From positions 156,493,577-156,557,576 of the forward strand of contig CP136065.1 in assembly GCA_032622095.1 (NCBI GenBank): a DNA stretch of 64,000 bases, given 5' to 3'. This document shows, piece after piece, positions 1 through 12,837 of this stretch (its first letter is position 1; every line of letters begins with the position of its first letter). Below the pieces are notes generated by a model. It did no database searches. It saw only the letters and a list, made by a program, of their open reading frames with translations, and had not been told where the DNA came from. The stretch comes from Siphonodentalium dalli. Its lineage: Eukaryota; Mollusca; Scaphopoda; Gadilida; Siphonodentaliidae. Position numbers and translations under genes: made by a program.

Positions 1-264
1 ATATCTTATTTCTGCTGCAATGTCCGCCTATTGGTATGAACTGTATATATACTGAATACATATAGATTCACTCATTGCGTCATCTTTGTGTTCTAATCAT
101 CATCGTGCAGTAAGAAGACGACCAACTGCGACCATGTTGCTCCTGTACACTATATATATACTGGTCGTGTTATCTTTTTTTATGATTATGATTATTAAAC
201 ATGTACAAATAAACTTTTCAACCAATGCTCCCTGTCGTGATCTGACCTGACGGCTGAAACGGCA

Positions 265-1199
265 TTAATGGGGTGCGCACGTTTTCCATATATCTAGCCA
301 AAAATGACAAGAGATTTTCCACTAAGAATTTCTTTAACTATCTGGACAAAATCTTGAGTTTCTCATACCGTCATCTTCATTGCATATATAGTCTGAGCAA
401 TTATTACGAGACAACAAAAACAATGGATTCTAATACATTTGAGAGGTTGAAAATATTATTTTATTTGCTGTCCCTATCAGTACCAAGAACCAATAACTAA
501 TAATTTCAGTAAATCCAATCACCAACTTGAAATAGCTTATTTCCTTGCTCTATGAGAGGAGGCTTCATTTGTATCATAATGTTTAGTTAGATTTTTAATT
601 TCATAATATAGAATCATACCCCCATATATTATAATGAAGTATAAAGCATTCACAAATAGTCCAGCCCAATGAAAACAAATGTTGATATGCAGTGTGGTCC
701 ACTCAAGCAGGGAGTAGGGAACTGATCTTAGGCCACAGTCTTAAGAGATATTGTGGTCAGATTTAACTTGGTTATGAACCCATGAATCACAACTCAACTC
801 AGCCCAATTTGTCATTGATCAACATGCATGACATGAAAATTCATGGGTAGTTGCCTTTCTTAATGAAAATAATCATTAAATTTCACAAATCAAGAATAAT
901 ATACATGTAAGTCTACTCTCATGATCTTGAGATATGATATCATGGATATATGAACTGCACTTGAAAAAGAGATATTTTACACAAGTTCTTAGTACCTGAA
1001 AACAGTAAACTTTTAAATATTGTTCATGCCAGAATAGTGAAGTAAATGAGGTTATAATATTCGATGGGTCGATGGTTCTTAAATATTGTGTCACAATAAT
1101 CGCTTGTACCAAATTTCACAAAGAAATTCCTGACAAATTTGGAGATAATCCATTTTGAAATACCAGGACATTTTGGCAAAACGTGCGTCTGACCCTTAA
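265..1199. mobile_element. TTAA-flanked non-autonomous DNA element, family A copy 1
   Basis: The left end reads TTAATGGGGTGCGCACGTTTT and the right end is its approximate reverse complement (AAAACGTGCG...GACCCTTAA), so TTAA lies at both edges (265-268 and 1196-1199). The same 0.93 kb sequence recurs at 4655-5619 and, cut by the window, from 63726. Only short spurious reading frames are present, so it carries no transposase. TTAA targets are the hallmark of piggyBac-type transposition (also of Kolobok), which is inference here. This copy has drifted at its left end compared with copies 2 and 3. Confidence 0.65.
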
Positions 1200-1352
1200 A
1201 CCTTCAATCGATCAATCGGTGAATAAACGATCGGGCATGTGCGTGTATTTAGTCCACGTCCTTGACATTGAGTGTCCACAAAAGTATACTTGGACAACCG
1301 AGACGTGACCATAAACAGCATGCGGATCATTTCTAACGTCATGTTAGGGGGG

Positions 1353-1608
1353 GGGGCATTATATTTACCCTTTCTTTGCTAAATGGATTCGACCGTTCGT
1401 TTTTAAAATTATATACTGGAACGGTATATCGTTCGTCTGGGGGTATGGTCAGGTAATATAAGCAGACGACAAATAATACAAGTGCACAAGGATTTCTATT
1501 CATTGGGGGCGAATTGTCTGCATGATGTCTATGGCAGCGTTTGTTGAACTTATTATTCGAACATTTCCTAAGGTAACCACTCGTCATAGAGTGTTTAGTT
1601 AATAATAA
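1353..1608. mobile_element. Degraded copy of TTAA family E
   Basis: This stretch resembles 49919-50165 throughout. Shared landmarks are TTTCTTTGCTAAATG near the left, AAGCAGACGACA in the middle, and a GAACTTATTATTC...CATTTCCTAAGG...CACTCGTCAT run towards the right. The terminal TTAA motifs seen in the intact copy are eroded, so the edges are approximate. It contains no coding sequence. Confidence 0.4.
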
Positions 1609-1819
1609 TGACCAGTTTTATATAGCGATTAACCAATTACTTGCTCTAACAAGCTTGGTACAATATTACCCCAGTCATTTGTACAAGCCAACCAATGAAC
1701 CGGCTGCAGCCATTGCAGGCGCTGCTCTAGTTTGATTAGAACATGCTCTGATACTCATCAGTATGACAAGCTGACTGGTACTCTTTTAACGCATGAGTGA
1801 TGCGAAGCCCACACAGTAC

Positions 1820-2015
1820 GAGCGACCTTGCTCAAGGGCCACAACTTGGCGCGGGTTTTGAAACCGCAAGCAATCCGACAATTGCACATCGCTCAAAGCG
1901 GCCAATTTGAGCCACTGATATGCGGAGACTCAGTGACCGGCGACGAACTGCGAACCCATATCGATGTGTTTACAACGAATACAAGTCCGACACGCTAACC
2001 ACCGGACCACGGAGC
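1820..2015 (-). repeat. tRNA-derived SINE
   Basis: Read on the minus strand, it starts with an A-box-like TGGTCCGGTGGTTAG (complement of 1995-2009). About 40 bp later comes a B-box-like GGGTTCGCAGTTC (complement of 1945-1957). These are RNA polymerase III internal promoter elements at normal tRNA spacing. No acceptor stem can form, so it is not a working tRNA. Further along is a second block, GCTCAAGGGCCACAAC...GGGTTTTGAAACC (1829-1868), of the type common in SINE bodies. The outer edges are approximate. Confidence 0.5.
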
Positions 2016-2019
2016 TCCA

Positions 2020-4654
2020 CAGTTAAGAAACGGTTAAGCCGTGAGCATGTTCGCGGATATGTTCTCGGTATTCAAGTCGACGACTGCATGCTGGTGTATT
2101 CGAAATCGCGTTGTTGTGTGGTCGCGAGCGGTAGACCACCAAAAGAAGATCTGCATTTGATTATTCGAACATCGAGAACCTACCAATGATATGGTGCAGG
2201 AACAGCGGGAAGTAAAGAACTGTTCGCGGATTGAGATACTTCATATCTTTCTTTATTTTATTAGAAGCTGTACACTGATAATTCGAACCAGCAAACATCA
2301 CACGTCACGCTGTTCCCATCCATGTCAGTTGAACTCAAAGAAACTGAACGCAACCACAAAGATCATGATTGGCATGCATCCAGCACACCCACCATATTCT
2401 TCACGACACATTCATATCGTGATAAAGTTCCAATGTGAGCAACAAAACATCGAGTAATTCACGAGTAAAACGTCGATAGCGAATCATAACATTGCACCAT
2501 AACACACCCGAACTATCTTGTAATACTATATATGTATACGACAAAATTGTAGCCGGCATAGATGCGCCATATATATATTTAAATGTTTGACAAATATATA
2601 CCTATAGCTCATTCGCTCATTTATCAATGTCGTTAGATCCCGCGAACAAGTAATATGCGAACAATGTTCGGCTTAACGTATATCTTGGATAGTTTTGATC
2701 TATACCTTGAATATTGGGGAAATGCGATAAATTAAAATAAAAACTGACTGGAAACGACTAGACATGGATCAATATAATTATAGTAAATAAAAAGTTATCG
2801 GTGACAGAACTGGGAATGTATTGCATCTACTCACCAAATAAAATCAAACTTTCTGCGAACATATACATATATAACTGTCAGCTAATTACCATAAATAATA
2901 GTAGATCGTGATCCTGAGGCAATAAAGTATAAAGATGTTGTTGATAAATCCTAACATTACATACATAATAGCAAAGCAAATTGTTGTATTATCACATTTA
3001 TAATGAGAGTCTGGGGTTTGGAATGAAAAAGCCATGAAAGTAAATCACCAATTGGTTTTAACGGAGATGTACTTTAATAAGTATCTCCGATGCATACAAT
3101 GTCCATATAAAATGTTTCACGTATTTATAGACCTGATTTGATCTTGGGAACCGAGCAAGAATGTGACGAAAGCGAAAATATTGATACTTTGAGTATCCAA
3201 GCGGCCACTGCATTGGTTTTAACTCCGATGTGACAGTGGACGTATAGTTAGATTACCGTTAACATATTCTAAAGTGGATATTGCATCAAATGGTTCGGTC
3301 AATCTGGTTCAAATTTGATGTATTCTTTCTTATTAAAGAACTTGTCCTCACACCCCTGGGGATATAACTGGTAAGGCTTATCGGTGCGTCCCAATGAATA
3401 ATTAAATCTAGTTTCATTAATTGAAAACACATTGTGTTTATATGGTCCAATGTGAGCCAATACCGTTGCTAATTAGTTTTGTAAGTCAACATATATAGTT
3501 AATAAGTGGTCTTCGCGATCTAATTAATGGCGTTTTTTTTTCAGCACTACGAAACATATCTTTGTTCAACCCTTTTTATACTAAATACTCAATGACGAGT
3601 GTAGTTCAGGACTCTTATAGGTCGCTTGTTTAACTTATTATCGGAACTGTCCCCACCCATGAATGTGAATCATTCTGCTATTGCATTATCTGTTTAATCC
3701 ATTTAGTAAATTAGGGGTTAAAACGTGCCCACAATATGGTCCCACATAGAAGTACGGTTCATTTTTTCATTTTGTTTTTGCTATTGTGGTTCATTATAGA
3801 ACTAAAGAGTTCGAACCCGATGCATGGCATTATCAGTTGCATCAGTACTTTGCTGTATGTTCACACTTCAATCTTCATCATGTCTAACGTTTTGTTACAG
3901 GGTGCGACCCCGTTGTCTCAATAAGCGTGGGCAAGTTGGTGAGTTGCTTCAGGGAGGTCGGTGTTTTTTACATGCAGTTATGTGGTAGTTTAGTGGCATG
4001 AGCCCTCTGCGATTGGATCTGTAAATACAACGGAAATGTGGTATGGTCGGCAATCATAATAGACATGTTTTTTGTTATATAAAGCCAGTTAGGTCATAGC
4101 CCTTTATAAAATAACTGAACCTCGCAACTGCATGGTGCAACATCGAATTACATTATATAAGAACGAAGTCTCGTTGTATATGCCAGACCTACCGCGACGA
4201 AGGTCTCAACCTGTTATGAAAAACAATTCATTTGACGTTCCGTGCAATCTGAACAGCACGGATGTCATATTGCTGTTTCAAAATATGTTTCCGTTGCTAA
4301 ATAAACATCCAAGTTGATATTCCCAGCATGTGAAGTTGTGAACAATATAAATTGCACTGCCAATTTGTTGCTACACTTTGTCGACGCCAACGGCATATGT
4401 GCGGAGTAACGCACTGGTGCGTTGGATTATGTTGACCGAGTAAATATGCAGACGAGTGCTTATAAGCAGGAATTGTCTGTTCTCTGAAAAGAATATTATG
4501 GCCTCTCATCCATTCAAAGTACGCATTGCTGACCAAATGTTTTTTCGTTGAGTTGCAGTTATTAAACTCTCAACACATCAACACACATGTCTATCCTCCA
4601 TATACCGGGACCTGTCGATTTATTAGTACAAATTAATGCTAGTACGGACCGCTA
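2020..4654. other. Unassigned AT-rich stretch
   Basis: No convincing gene, RNA or transposon end was found. Short frames such as those at 2191-2457 and 3736-3924 lack recognisable motifs and lie in AT-rich DNA with no codon bias I can see. TA-rich patches occur around 2520-2600. Confidence 0.5.
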
Positions 4655-5619
4655 TTAAGGGGGAGACGCACGTTTTGCATAAATCACAGTAAATCCAGCC
4701 AGAAATGGCAAGTGATTTTCAACAAAGAATTTCTCTGGATCTATCTGGTGAAAAATCTTGAATTTTACATATGATAATTTTCATTATATATAGAATCAGA
4801 GCAATTATAAAGAGACAATAACAATAATGGATTTTAATACATTTGAGAGGTTGAAAATATTTGTTTCGTTTCTGTCCCTTCAGGTACCGAGAACTGCCAG
4901 AAAAAATTATAATTTCAAACAACATGTCAACCATCAAATAGCTTATTGTCTTGACTCCATGAGAGGAGGCTTCATTTGTATCATAATGTTGAGTTAGCTT
5001 TTTAATTGCATATTATAGCATCATACCCCATGTATTATAATGAAGAACAAAGCAGTCACAAATATGCCAGCCCAATGAAAACAAATGTTCAAATGTGGTG
5101 CTGTCCACTCAAGCAGGGAGCAATCAACAGAAATTAGGCCACAGTGTTAAGAGATATGGTGGTCAGATTTAACTTGGTTATGAACCCATGACCCAGAACT
5201 CAACTGAGCCCAATTTTTCAATGACCAACAAGCATGGCATGAAAATTCTCAATAATACAAAATTATTTATGGTAGTTGTCTTTCTGAATGAAAATAATCA
5301 TTTAATTTCATGAATCAAGAAAAATTAAGTCTCCTCTCATGATCTTCAAATATGTTATCATGTATATATGAAATGCACTTTCAAAAAAAATCTGTTTTAC
5401 AGTAGTTCTCGGTACCTGAACACAGTGAAATTTTAAAGATTTTTCATGCCATAAAAGTAAAGTAAATGAGATTATAATAACCAAATGTCCAATGGTTCTT
5501 ATGTATGGTACCACAATAATCTCTTGTACAAAATTTCACAAAGATATTCCTGATAGATTTAGAGAAAATACATTTTGAAATACCAGGAAAGTTTGGCAAA
5601 ACGTGCGTCTGACCCTTAA
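4655..5619. mobile_element. TTAA-flanked non-autonomous DNA element, family A copy 2
   Basis: This is the best-preserved family A copy. It runs from TTAAGGGGGAGACGCACG (4655) to CGTGCGTCTGACCCTTAA (ending 5619), with inverted ends of about 20 bp and TTAA at both edges. The interior parallels 265-1199 step by step, for example GGATTTTAATACATTTGAG near 4827 and CTCAAGCAGGGAG near 5110. There is no transposase. A 149-residue reading frame on the minus strand crosses its right edge (5444-5893) and is a chance product of the junction. Confidence 0.75.
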
Positions 5620-5790
5620 GAACCGTAATTTGCCTCCAATCAATTGCCATTTTCGTAGTTGTTGTGTCCTCCGTACGATTCAAGCCAGCGACGTTAGTAG
5701 TAGGACAGTGCAGCGCAAATATAATTGGAATGGTTGATATGGTCAGGGTCTCAACATTTATACTAGCAACAAATGTTAAATAAGACTCAG

Positions 5791-6322
5791 TTAAAGGCAC
5801 GGGCGGCGTTCGTTGCAAAAAATATTCATATTTGTTCAAATCGCCATCAACAGAAGGAATATTAAAATATATATAGTTTTGTTCGTATGCCAAACATAAT
5901 CAGCGTGTAAATAGTATATTGTCGTCAAGACGTACGATGATGTACGTAAACAAAAGCCTGCTGGTGTTACAGAAGTTTTGATTCTGTTTACATAACACAG
6001 CGCAATTCTATTGGTTAATCACACGCAAATGGTATAAACGCTCTGTATTATTTCCATATCAGGAAAACAGTAACAAATAACGCTCTTTATGTTTACCATA
6101 TCCGGATCTAAACAAAAGTCAGGTTCTGTAACGTTTTTTGCTTTTGTTTACATAACAAAGGAAAAAACATTTGACAATAACATACTGTTTATGCCATAGT
6201 TCCGATTGGTATAAGAACAAGGTATGTCTATATATTTTACTATTCTTTCTGTTTATGGCGGTTTTTGACGGAGGTGAATATTTTAAAGGCATACCCACCG
6301 CCAACGCCGCCCGTATCTTTAA
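5791..6322. mobile_element. TTAA-flanked non-autonomous DNA element, family B copy 1
   Basis: The left end TTAAAGGCACGGGCGGCGTT pairs with the right end AACGCCGCCCGTATCTTTAA, so about 20 bp of terminal inverted repeat are bounded by TTAA. A second copy of the same sequence lies at 51144-51647. Shared interior landmarks are ATATTCATATTTGTTC, AACGCTCT...TATTTCCATATCAGGAA and TTTTGTTTACATAACAA. No transposase is encoded. This is a separate family from A, with a similar target preference. Confidence 0.75.
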
Positions 6323-8259
6323 GCACGACAATGGCTTACCGGAAGATACGAAATAAATCACAGATCGCATTCAAGTTCCCTGTTCGTGTCAAGAATAAGA
6401 TGCGTTTTTAAACATAAAACCTATTTATAACTCGAAATTGTATTCGGTGCCGGCTATAGTGGCACACTTCTTTTGGTTGTGATAAAAACGACAATCAATT
6501 AGCAGAATACTGACGATGAACCCCAAACATGTGCGGCAAGTTTCGACATCTTCCAGATAAAAGTTTAAGCCCGAATAAATCTGCGGATAGTATAATAAAC
6601 AAACAAATAATTTTGAAATTGATATATATTTATTTACACATCACTATAATTTATCGAGAAGATATACAGGTCAGGACTCGAGAACCCTAAATTGATCTTT
6701 AAAAACGACGGAGCAAAAATAATGCTAGAGGTCTTAACCATGGTGAATCATCTTATCGTTTTTAAATAACCAGTGCCGCTATATCATAGGACATGGCTGT
6801 TGGAGGCCACAAATTGTTTTCAGTAATGCTCTGCATTTTTACACCCGGGCCGGTTATGGGGATCAAAATATATCGATAAATACGTGAAATACTTATATAC
6901 TGACTTTATATGCAGCGGAAAGACTAATGCAAGTCAAATTCTAGAAAACCGTAAAGAGCGTCCTTTGTTAGTATTTTGTGATATGAATAAAGAGCGTTTA
7001 TCTCACTTTCGCGACAAAAATAGAAACCGTTAGAAAACTCCTACGGCTTCAGTATAGGTTTAATCAGAGTACATGTGGATATTGGCATTTCTTGTTCTTG
7101 TCGACCTATAATACCCCTAATACTAAAATAGCGTATTCAATCATTCTATGTTTAAATGAGCCATGTCCGTTTAAAATCTGTGTTCTGTAATCGTGCCTGC
7201 ACCTCGACACAATTACCTAGCCATAAACTGTTCAGAATGGTTGATGACTGCCAGAACTATAAAATGAGGCAAATAATGCCAAACATCACATGGATCGAGC
7301 TCCATGCCTGTCATGTTTGTCCATTAATCGTTCGAAAGTTAGCATATCCATCATCATATCATCATACTGATACATGTGCATACTTCAAAACAACATGGTC
7401 GATTTCATTCAATTTGATAAATGTGTGGTGATTCCTTCGTTAACTGCTGATCATATGTTATCAAACAATAGGAGTCCGGGTAGGCGGAATTAACTCATAA
7501 GATATGTTCGTAATAATATCATTATAATATTTGTTCTATACTTCCACTGTATTGGAGACTGGTACGCAATTTCTGTATAACATGACTTGACTTGAAACGT
7601 ATTTTATTTGCATATAATACAAAAGGGATCGGGGCACAAGTTTTTTCAACTTATGAAGCCCCCCTCCCAATACAATCGATTTAGATACAAAATGTTTACA
7701 AGATGACAGCTGAACATCTGTATAACATTGCGTGTATACATATGGATCCGTCACATTCGTCGAATTTTGTATACTTCGGGACCTTGTATTTGCTTCAAAT
7801 GCCAAAAAAGGTAACCAAACACATCGACAAATTCTCAAACTGCTGCTTGAAATGCATTCATATCTACCACGGATGTGAATTGTGCATTTAGCTGTTTATC
7901 GAGTAGGTATGGCTCGATCGATTAGGGAAGAGTCAAGGGAGCATCTCCACAATAAAGTAACGTTTCAGTTCGGAACTTCAGAATCCAACAAAAGTCCATT
8001 TATGAATATTTGAGGACAAACAGTTCCAGTTTTTGCGAGTCGCAATGATGCATTGAGTGTGTATTAGTTGGGGCATTCAACATTAACACTAAGTCTAAAA
8101 GGTCGCAAGTCGAACTGGAAATGCATTCCAAAAACTCAATAAATCAATTGCAGTATAACGGCACGTTGAACACCAGTAGGCCTATACATCTTTTAGTTGG
8201 GTTCGTCATATTTTAAGGTTCACCATGCAACGTGTTCCCCGTAGTAAGGAGACATATAG
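6323..8259. other. Unassigned stretch
   Basis: No supported gene. It contains several copies of the short phrase AAAGAGCGT, which also occurs inside family B. The overlapping short frames on both strands at 7536-7891 have no recognisable domain. Confidence 0.45.
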
Positions 8260-8401
8260 AATACACACGTAGTGTTTCTGAATACCAAATTTACACCACG
8301 AGTGGAATTGATGATTTACCACACGAGCTTTAGCGAGTGTGGTAAATCATCAATCCCACGAGTGGTGTACATTTGGTATTCAGAAACACTACGTGTGTAT
8401 T
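8260..8401. repeat. Near-perfect 142 bp palindrome (MITE-like hairpin)
   Basis: The arms AATACACACGTAGTGTTTCT and AGAAACACTACGTGTGTATT pair across a centre near 8330. The tip is ACACGAGCTTTAGCGAGTGT. Almost the whole length is self-complementary with few mismatches, so a transcript would fold into a long hairpin. Flanks are TAGA and TTTG, and I see no clear target duplication. Confidence 0.8.
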
Positions 8402-9054
8402 TTGTTTATACCATGACCGGTACAGGAGCAAAAAATGCTATGAAATCGAAATAAATCCACTTAAATTAAGACGATTCTGTCGCACCATTCACAATCACCC
8501 CCGTTGTGTTCCCCATATCGACGTACACTATCACAGCTGATCAGGTGTATTGATACATTGAATTAGGTCAACATTCAATTGTACGAATATGGCATCATTG
8601 TAGCCAATTCACAATAAAATGTAATGAAACAGCCATAAATAAATAACATGAATATATTTGGGAATACGAATTTAAAGAATATAAATATAACACATTGCGG
8701 GAACATTGCGCTACGTTTTAAAAATAGAGTCATTTTGATCGAGGTCACGGAAGGTTAATGAAAGGTCAACTCGGATGTAGTTCTACTATGGGTATAAACT
8801 TTAACCATTGAAATGCCATTCAAACGTGTTACCCACTGTCGGACTCATGTTCACACACAGTAGGGTGTACAGCACAAATGTATTATATAGCATGTTTGTA
8901 TACAGTACAATAGGGAGTCATGGTATAAATAGTGTTTCGGAAATAGGAAAGCTATTCCAATCTGGTATTATCATAAGGATTTTTTTTTGATCGGGGGTGG
9001 TGTTAAAATATACTATGTCCAATTTGGCACCAAGTTAGTCAAAATTTCATAAAT
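8402..9054. other. Unassigned stretch
   Basis: No gene, inverted repeat or tandem repeat seen. A short homopolymer (T)8 ends near 8987. Confidence 0.4.
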
Positions 9055-9207
9055 AGAGAATCTCTAATTCGTCGAATTTCTATACAAAATATAATAACCG
9101 AGCGTAATAAATTTGACTCGAGTCGAGCTTTTTTAGCGAGGCTCGAATCGAATTTTTTGGAGGAGGTTAATAAATAGCGTATAGTATTGTAACGAATTTG
9201 AGACTCT
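9055..9207. repeat. Degenerate palindrome, MITE-like
   Basis: The left arm contains AATTCG...CTATAC...AATAACC...CGTAATAAATTTGACTCGAGTCGAGC. The right arm reads back as an imperfect complement (GAGGCTCGAATCGAATTTTTT...GTTAATAAATAGCGTATAG...CGAATTTGAGACTC). The tip GTCGAGCTTTTTTAGCGAGG resembles the tip of the hairpin at 8260-8401. It is older and more mutated than that copy. Confidence 0.55.
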
Positions 9208-9884
9208 TTTTATAATATGATAACATTTTAGAAAGAAAAACGATATCGAAACGGCCGTGGTTAAAAAATAATTAGTATCTATTTCCTTATCACAACCATA
9301 GCGGAAGTAAAACCTTCAATAAAACATAAAGTCTCATTTTAAATGTGTCTTTTCGTGTTGACAGAATTGTTCAACCACCCTTATCACCCGTGTTTATCTC
9401 ACAGTCAACACTAAATAACCCAACACAAATTTAATATCATAATTATATTCTATTCTAATTAACATATTAATAACATCGATCGGTATCATTGCGCTAAACT
9501 CTTGGGCCACTGCGCGTACCGATAATACACGTGTGCTTCACTAAAAATAAAAACATACGAGGCCGGATTTATGGCCTAATTATGTGATAAATTAATTATC
9601 AGCACACCAAGCAAAAGAAAAACGAAAAATTCTTGCAATCACTGTCATTCGTATAGAACACGAATCGTGAAAATAGTCCAGTGATCGATTGAAGATGACT
9701 TCAAACGCTCGTAATTATGAACTCTCTTTATTATCTACCGCTTGTGTACAACAGAAGCATGGACAAAAAACATAAACGTGTTAAAACTTCCTCTTTTGAA
9801 AGTCGATATCTGGCCATCAATATCTCCTATTAATGGGTTCATGATGGGTCAGATCAAATTATCTTCTGGTATAGAAAACGTACA
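9208..9884. other. Unassigned stretch
   Basis: AT-rich, with no supported feature. Confidence 0.4.
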
Positions 9885-10080
9885 TTAATGCCCTAAATAA
9901 TCGACTCCTTAACCACAGCAGAATTATTGGTAATTTGTTATGATTTAGTCGGAAGTATGGCTTGTTGCCATTCATCGGAAAGCTCTCCGATGAATGGCAA
10001 CAATCCATATTTTCGACTAAATCATGAAAAATTACCCATAATTCTGCTGTGGTTAAGGAGTCGATTATTTTGGGCATTAA
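9885..10080. mobile_element. TTAA-flanked palindromic MITE, family C
   Basis: It is flanked by TTAA at 9885-9888 and 10077-10080. The ends are TGCCCTAAATAATCGACTCC and its complement. Nearly all of the 190 bp is self-complementary, with the centre near 9985 (CATCGGAAAGCTCTCCGATG). One end of this family, GTTAC...TTCTGCTGTGGTTAAG...TTAGGGCA, is also present inside both arms of the large palindrome (37612-37658 and 43289-43335). That shows the family has been active elsewhere. Confidence 0.8.
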
Positions 10081-10438
10081 TGTACATAATTATGGTGGTG
10101 TTATGGTGACAAATCGGACAGGGAATCTTTACCATAATCGGTGATGACGTCATTGCGACGTATGAAGCATCCAGTCAATGCGTATACGGTATATAACCCG
10201 CATGTCGTCTCCTGCATGGTGATTTTTTTATACAATTTAATCAGTTCACTTCCAAAAGACCACATAGAAATGGTCTGCCATACGTACAGCCTATTCGAAT
10301 TTTGTTAAATGCGGTATCTCATTGGATAAACAATCATAACAATATCACGACAAATATTTTCAAATGTGTGGAGGGGTACAAATATGCATGAATGAAAAGA
10401 ATCCTACCAAACGGCAATCACATCAATATTTTGTGTGG
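10081..10438. other. Unassigned stretch
   Basis: No gene or repeat structure recognised. Confidence 0.4.
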
Positions 10439-11283
10439 TTAGGGTGGATACACACATGCATGTAATCTCTGTAATTATCGTGTATTTGGCGTTTTACATG
10501 GATCACACAGACCATGTAATATGTGTCCATTGACAACCCAATCATTGCGGCTATGTTTGACCACAGTGAGCCAAGCTTTGAGCGTGCAGAGAACCGTTGA
10601 CTGAACGAAGTCGTCAGGCCGCTTAGACTAATTGTTCGCGCGATAACCCAAATGTTGGACTTTCTATTTAAATCATTGTCAGTCTTCTCTTGATTTTTAT
10701 ACCGATGATGGCCCCAGGAGTTCCCCAACCCAGGGGTTATGATCCCCCAACATGGGGGCAATATTATCAGGATTTCCTGACGCAGGGGCTAAATATTACC
10801 CCCGACTTGGGGCTATATATGATCCCGAAAGCTACCAGACGGGGTGGCTAACTCTGAGCTATTTAAGTAAAACATATATTGTACCTTCTTGCCCAGATTA
10901 TTCCGACCGATACATTCAACTAAGTCACTTAGCGATGTGAAGCTTTCGAAACCCCACGCCAAGCAAGCATCATGGTCGAAAATGTTCTATATCAAGCCTG
11001 TATATACCAGATGTGTCGCTTCTGGTGATGTGCATTAATAAAATGTCAGATATCACACAGACTTAACTAATTTCCACATCCATAAGAGAAGACATGTTTT
11101 GGACTGGCCTTAAATGTCCTGATAGCAGAGAATTTGACTTCGCTTATGACTACTCACTTGTCTGGCCTGTTAACAATGAACCGCTCGCGCGCAGGTGATT
11201 AATGTTGTCAATTATTGGTGTGGCCATGTAAAATACATGTATTTTACATACAGAGATTACATGCATGTGTGTATCCACCCTTA
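10439..11283. mobile_element. Non-autonomous PIF/Harbinger-like element with TTA target duplication
   Basis: The left end GGGTGGATACACACATGCAT (from 10442) is matched by the complementary right end ending CCACCC at 11280. Inverted repeats of about 65 bp continue inward (TGTAATCTCTGTA / TACAGAGATTACA, then a looser GTATTT...TTTTACATGG match). The trinucleotide TTA is present immediately outside both ends (10439-10441 and 11281-11283). TTA/TAA duplications and GG-rich ends are characteristic of PIF/Harbinger and Tourist MITEs. The 0.84 kb interior has no transposase. Confidence 0.7.
10711..10825. repeat. Short internal repeat with GGGG/CCCC dyads
   Basis: A unit of roughly 40-45 bp containing CCCC...GGGGCTAATATTA-type motifs is repeated about 2.5 times inside the Harbinger-like element. 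A diverged relative appears in inverse orientation around 23435-23515 (GGGATCATAATCGGGGAA). Confidence 0.45.
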
Positions 11284-11445
11284 TGTCAGAACTCGGGTAT
11301 AAGGTACTGTTAATTAGTGTTGACAATGCATTGCAGTTGATTACCTTTCCGTAAGTGCGTGTAAGTGAAGATAATTGAGTTTCTTTAAATAACATGTAAA
11401 TCAAAGCAGTTCATTACTTTGCCTTAAGAGCAGTAATTCAATAAT
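11284..11445. other. Short spacer between two elements
   Basis: No feature recognised between the TTA flank and the double hairpin. Confidence 0.4.
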
Positions 11446-11699
11446 CAAGCCTTGAAATAATGTGTCTGTCATTTGCAGAATGAGGTCCCCAGAGGGTGAA
11501 TTTAGTGATGCTACCCCGTATAGCGGGATAGCATCGCCAAATTCACCCTCTGGGGACCTCACTCTGCTTACATCTCAGCAGAATGAGGTTCCCAGAGGGT
11601 GAATTTGGTGATGCTAGCCCGCTATGCGGGGTAGCATCACTAAATTCACCCTCTGGGGACCTCATTCTGCAAATGACAGACACACTATTTCAAGGCTTG
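11446..11699. repeat. Double-hairpin foldback repeat
   Basis: An outer inverted pair (CAAGCCTTGAAATA / TATTTCAAGGCTTG, continuing through TGTCTGTCATTTGCAG) encloses two tandem hairpins of 93 bp. Hairpin 1 is 11475-11567 and hairpin 2 is 11578-11670. Each hairpin has stems built on GCAGAATGAGGT...CAGAGGGTGAATTT and a tip of CCCGNTATNCGGG type. The whole unit is itself a palindrome, so it can fold either as two hairpins or as one long one. There is no coding capacity. Confidence 0.85.
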
Positions 11700-12837
11700 T
11701 CAATAATAGTCTCATTATATTCCGAACTACTAGTGCGCGTGTTTGTATAGCAAGGTATGTTAACATATTGAAAAACACATCAAGTCTCGTCCACGTAAGG
11801 TCGATTCTAATGACAATACTAAAAGACCAACATCAACTTTGAAGTCAGTGTTTATATTTACATTCGTCATCGACTAAGGCACCGTCACTGATCATGGTTA
11901 CGCTTTGACGATATGAGATATATTGTAAAACGTGATTGAGAACTTTATTTCCATTCAAGTCCGTTTCAGAGTGCTTAGTTGGGGGGGGGGGGGTCGGCCA
12001 ATGGAATCGAGGGTGCAATGTTTTCAACAATGGTTTGCCTATCCATTGCATTTTATGATTGTGTGTGTTTTATATAGAAAGCCACATTATCCAGATTCAG
12101 CTATAACGTGTGTTACTGTGGTATGTCGACTCTATTGAGGGTACACATGGCGGGAACAGCAAGACGACTTTACGGCGGCAAACCTACACGTTTATAAATA
12201 TCGGGCAATGAAACTTTTATGTAATAGTCGGGTGACGAGAACAAGCGGCCATAATGCGACCAATGATACGCTTAATTAGCTTCAAATTAATATATTTTCG
12301 CGCAGGAAAATCACTTCTCATTCGGTTATAAGAAATTGGGCTATTCCTCTTCGCTACAAGTTTCGTATGCTACAAAGTGGACACAAAGCACCTAAATAAT
12401 TTGACCGTGTACGTGTATGCGGAATGGTCTCGGGAGTCAGGTGAACTATTTTGGTAATGGCATTACACGTTACATGTTATAGTAGATGCCGCTGAACCTG
12501 GCTGATGAATTAATGAGTGAAACAAATTAACATATACATGTAGGCTACATAGAAACACTAACTAATTATATACAATAACGTTCTTGTGATATTAAAATTG
12601 CTAGTTATTCCGTAGCACATACATCGTATTAGTACATTAGCTATTGTATAACACATTTTATCACATAATTTGGCCATAAAAGCAGTTTCATAATTATCGG
12701 TAATAGACACGTTTAATATCAGCGCGTGCGATGACGTCACGGCGTTCTTCAAATAACTTGCGATCGCTGTAGTTTATGATTGTTGTTTTCGATGAATATT
12801 TCGCGTTGCTTCGGGTTTATTTGATCATGTGATAAAA
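11700..12837. other. Unassigned stretch with a G homopolymer
   Basis: It contains (G)13 at 11981-11993. Reading frames spanning it are artefacts of that run. No gene or repeat was recognised elsewhere. Confidence 0.4.

Noticed and set aside
5444-5893. 149-residue minus-strand frame
   Set aside because: It runs across the right end of one TTAA element, unique DNA and into the next element, so it cannot be an ancestral gene.
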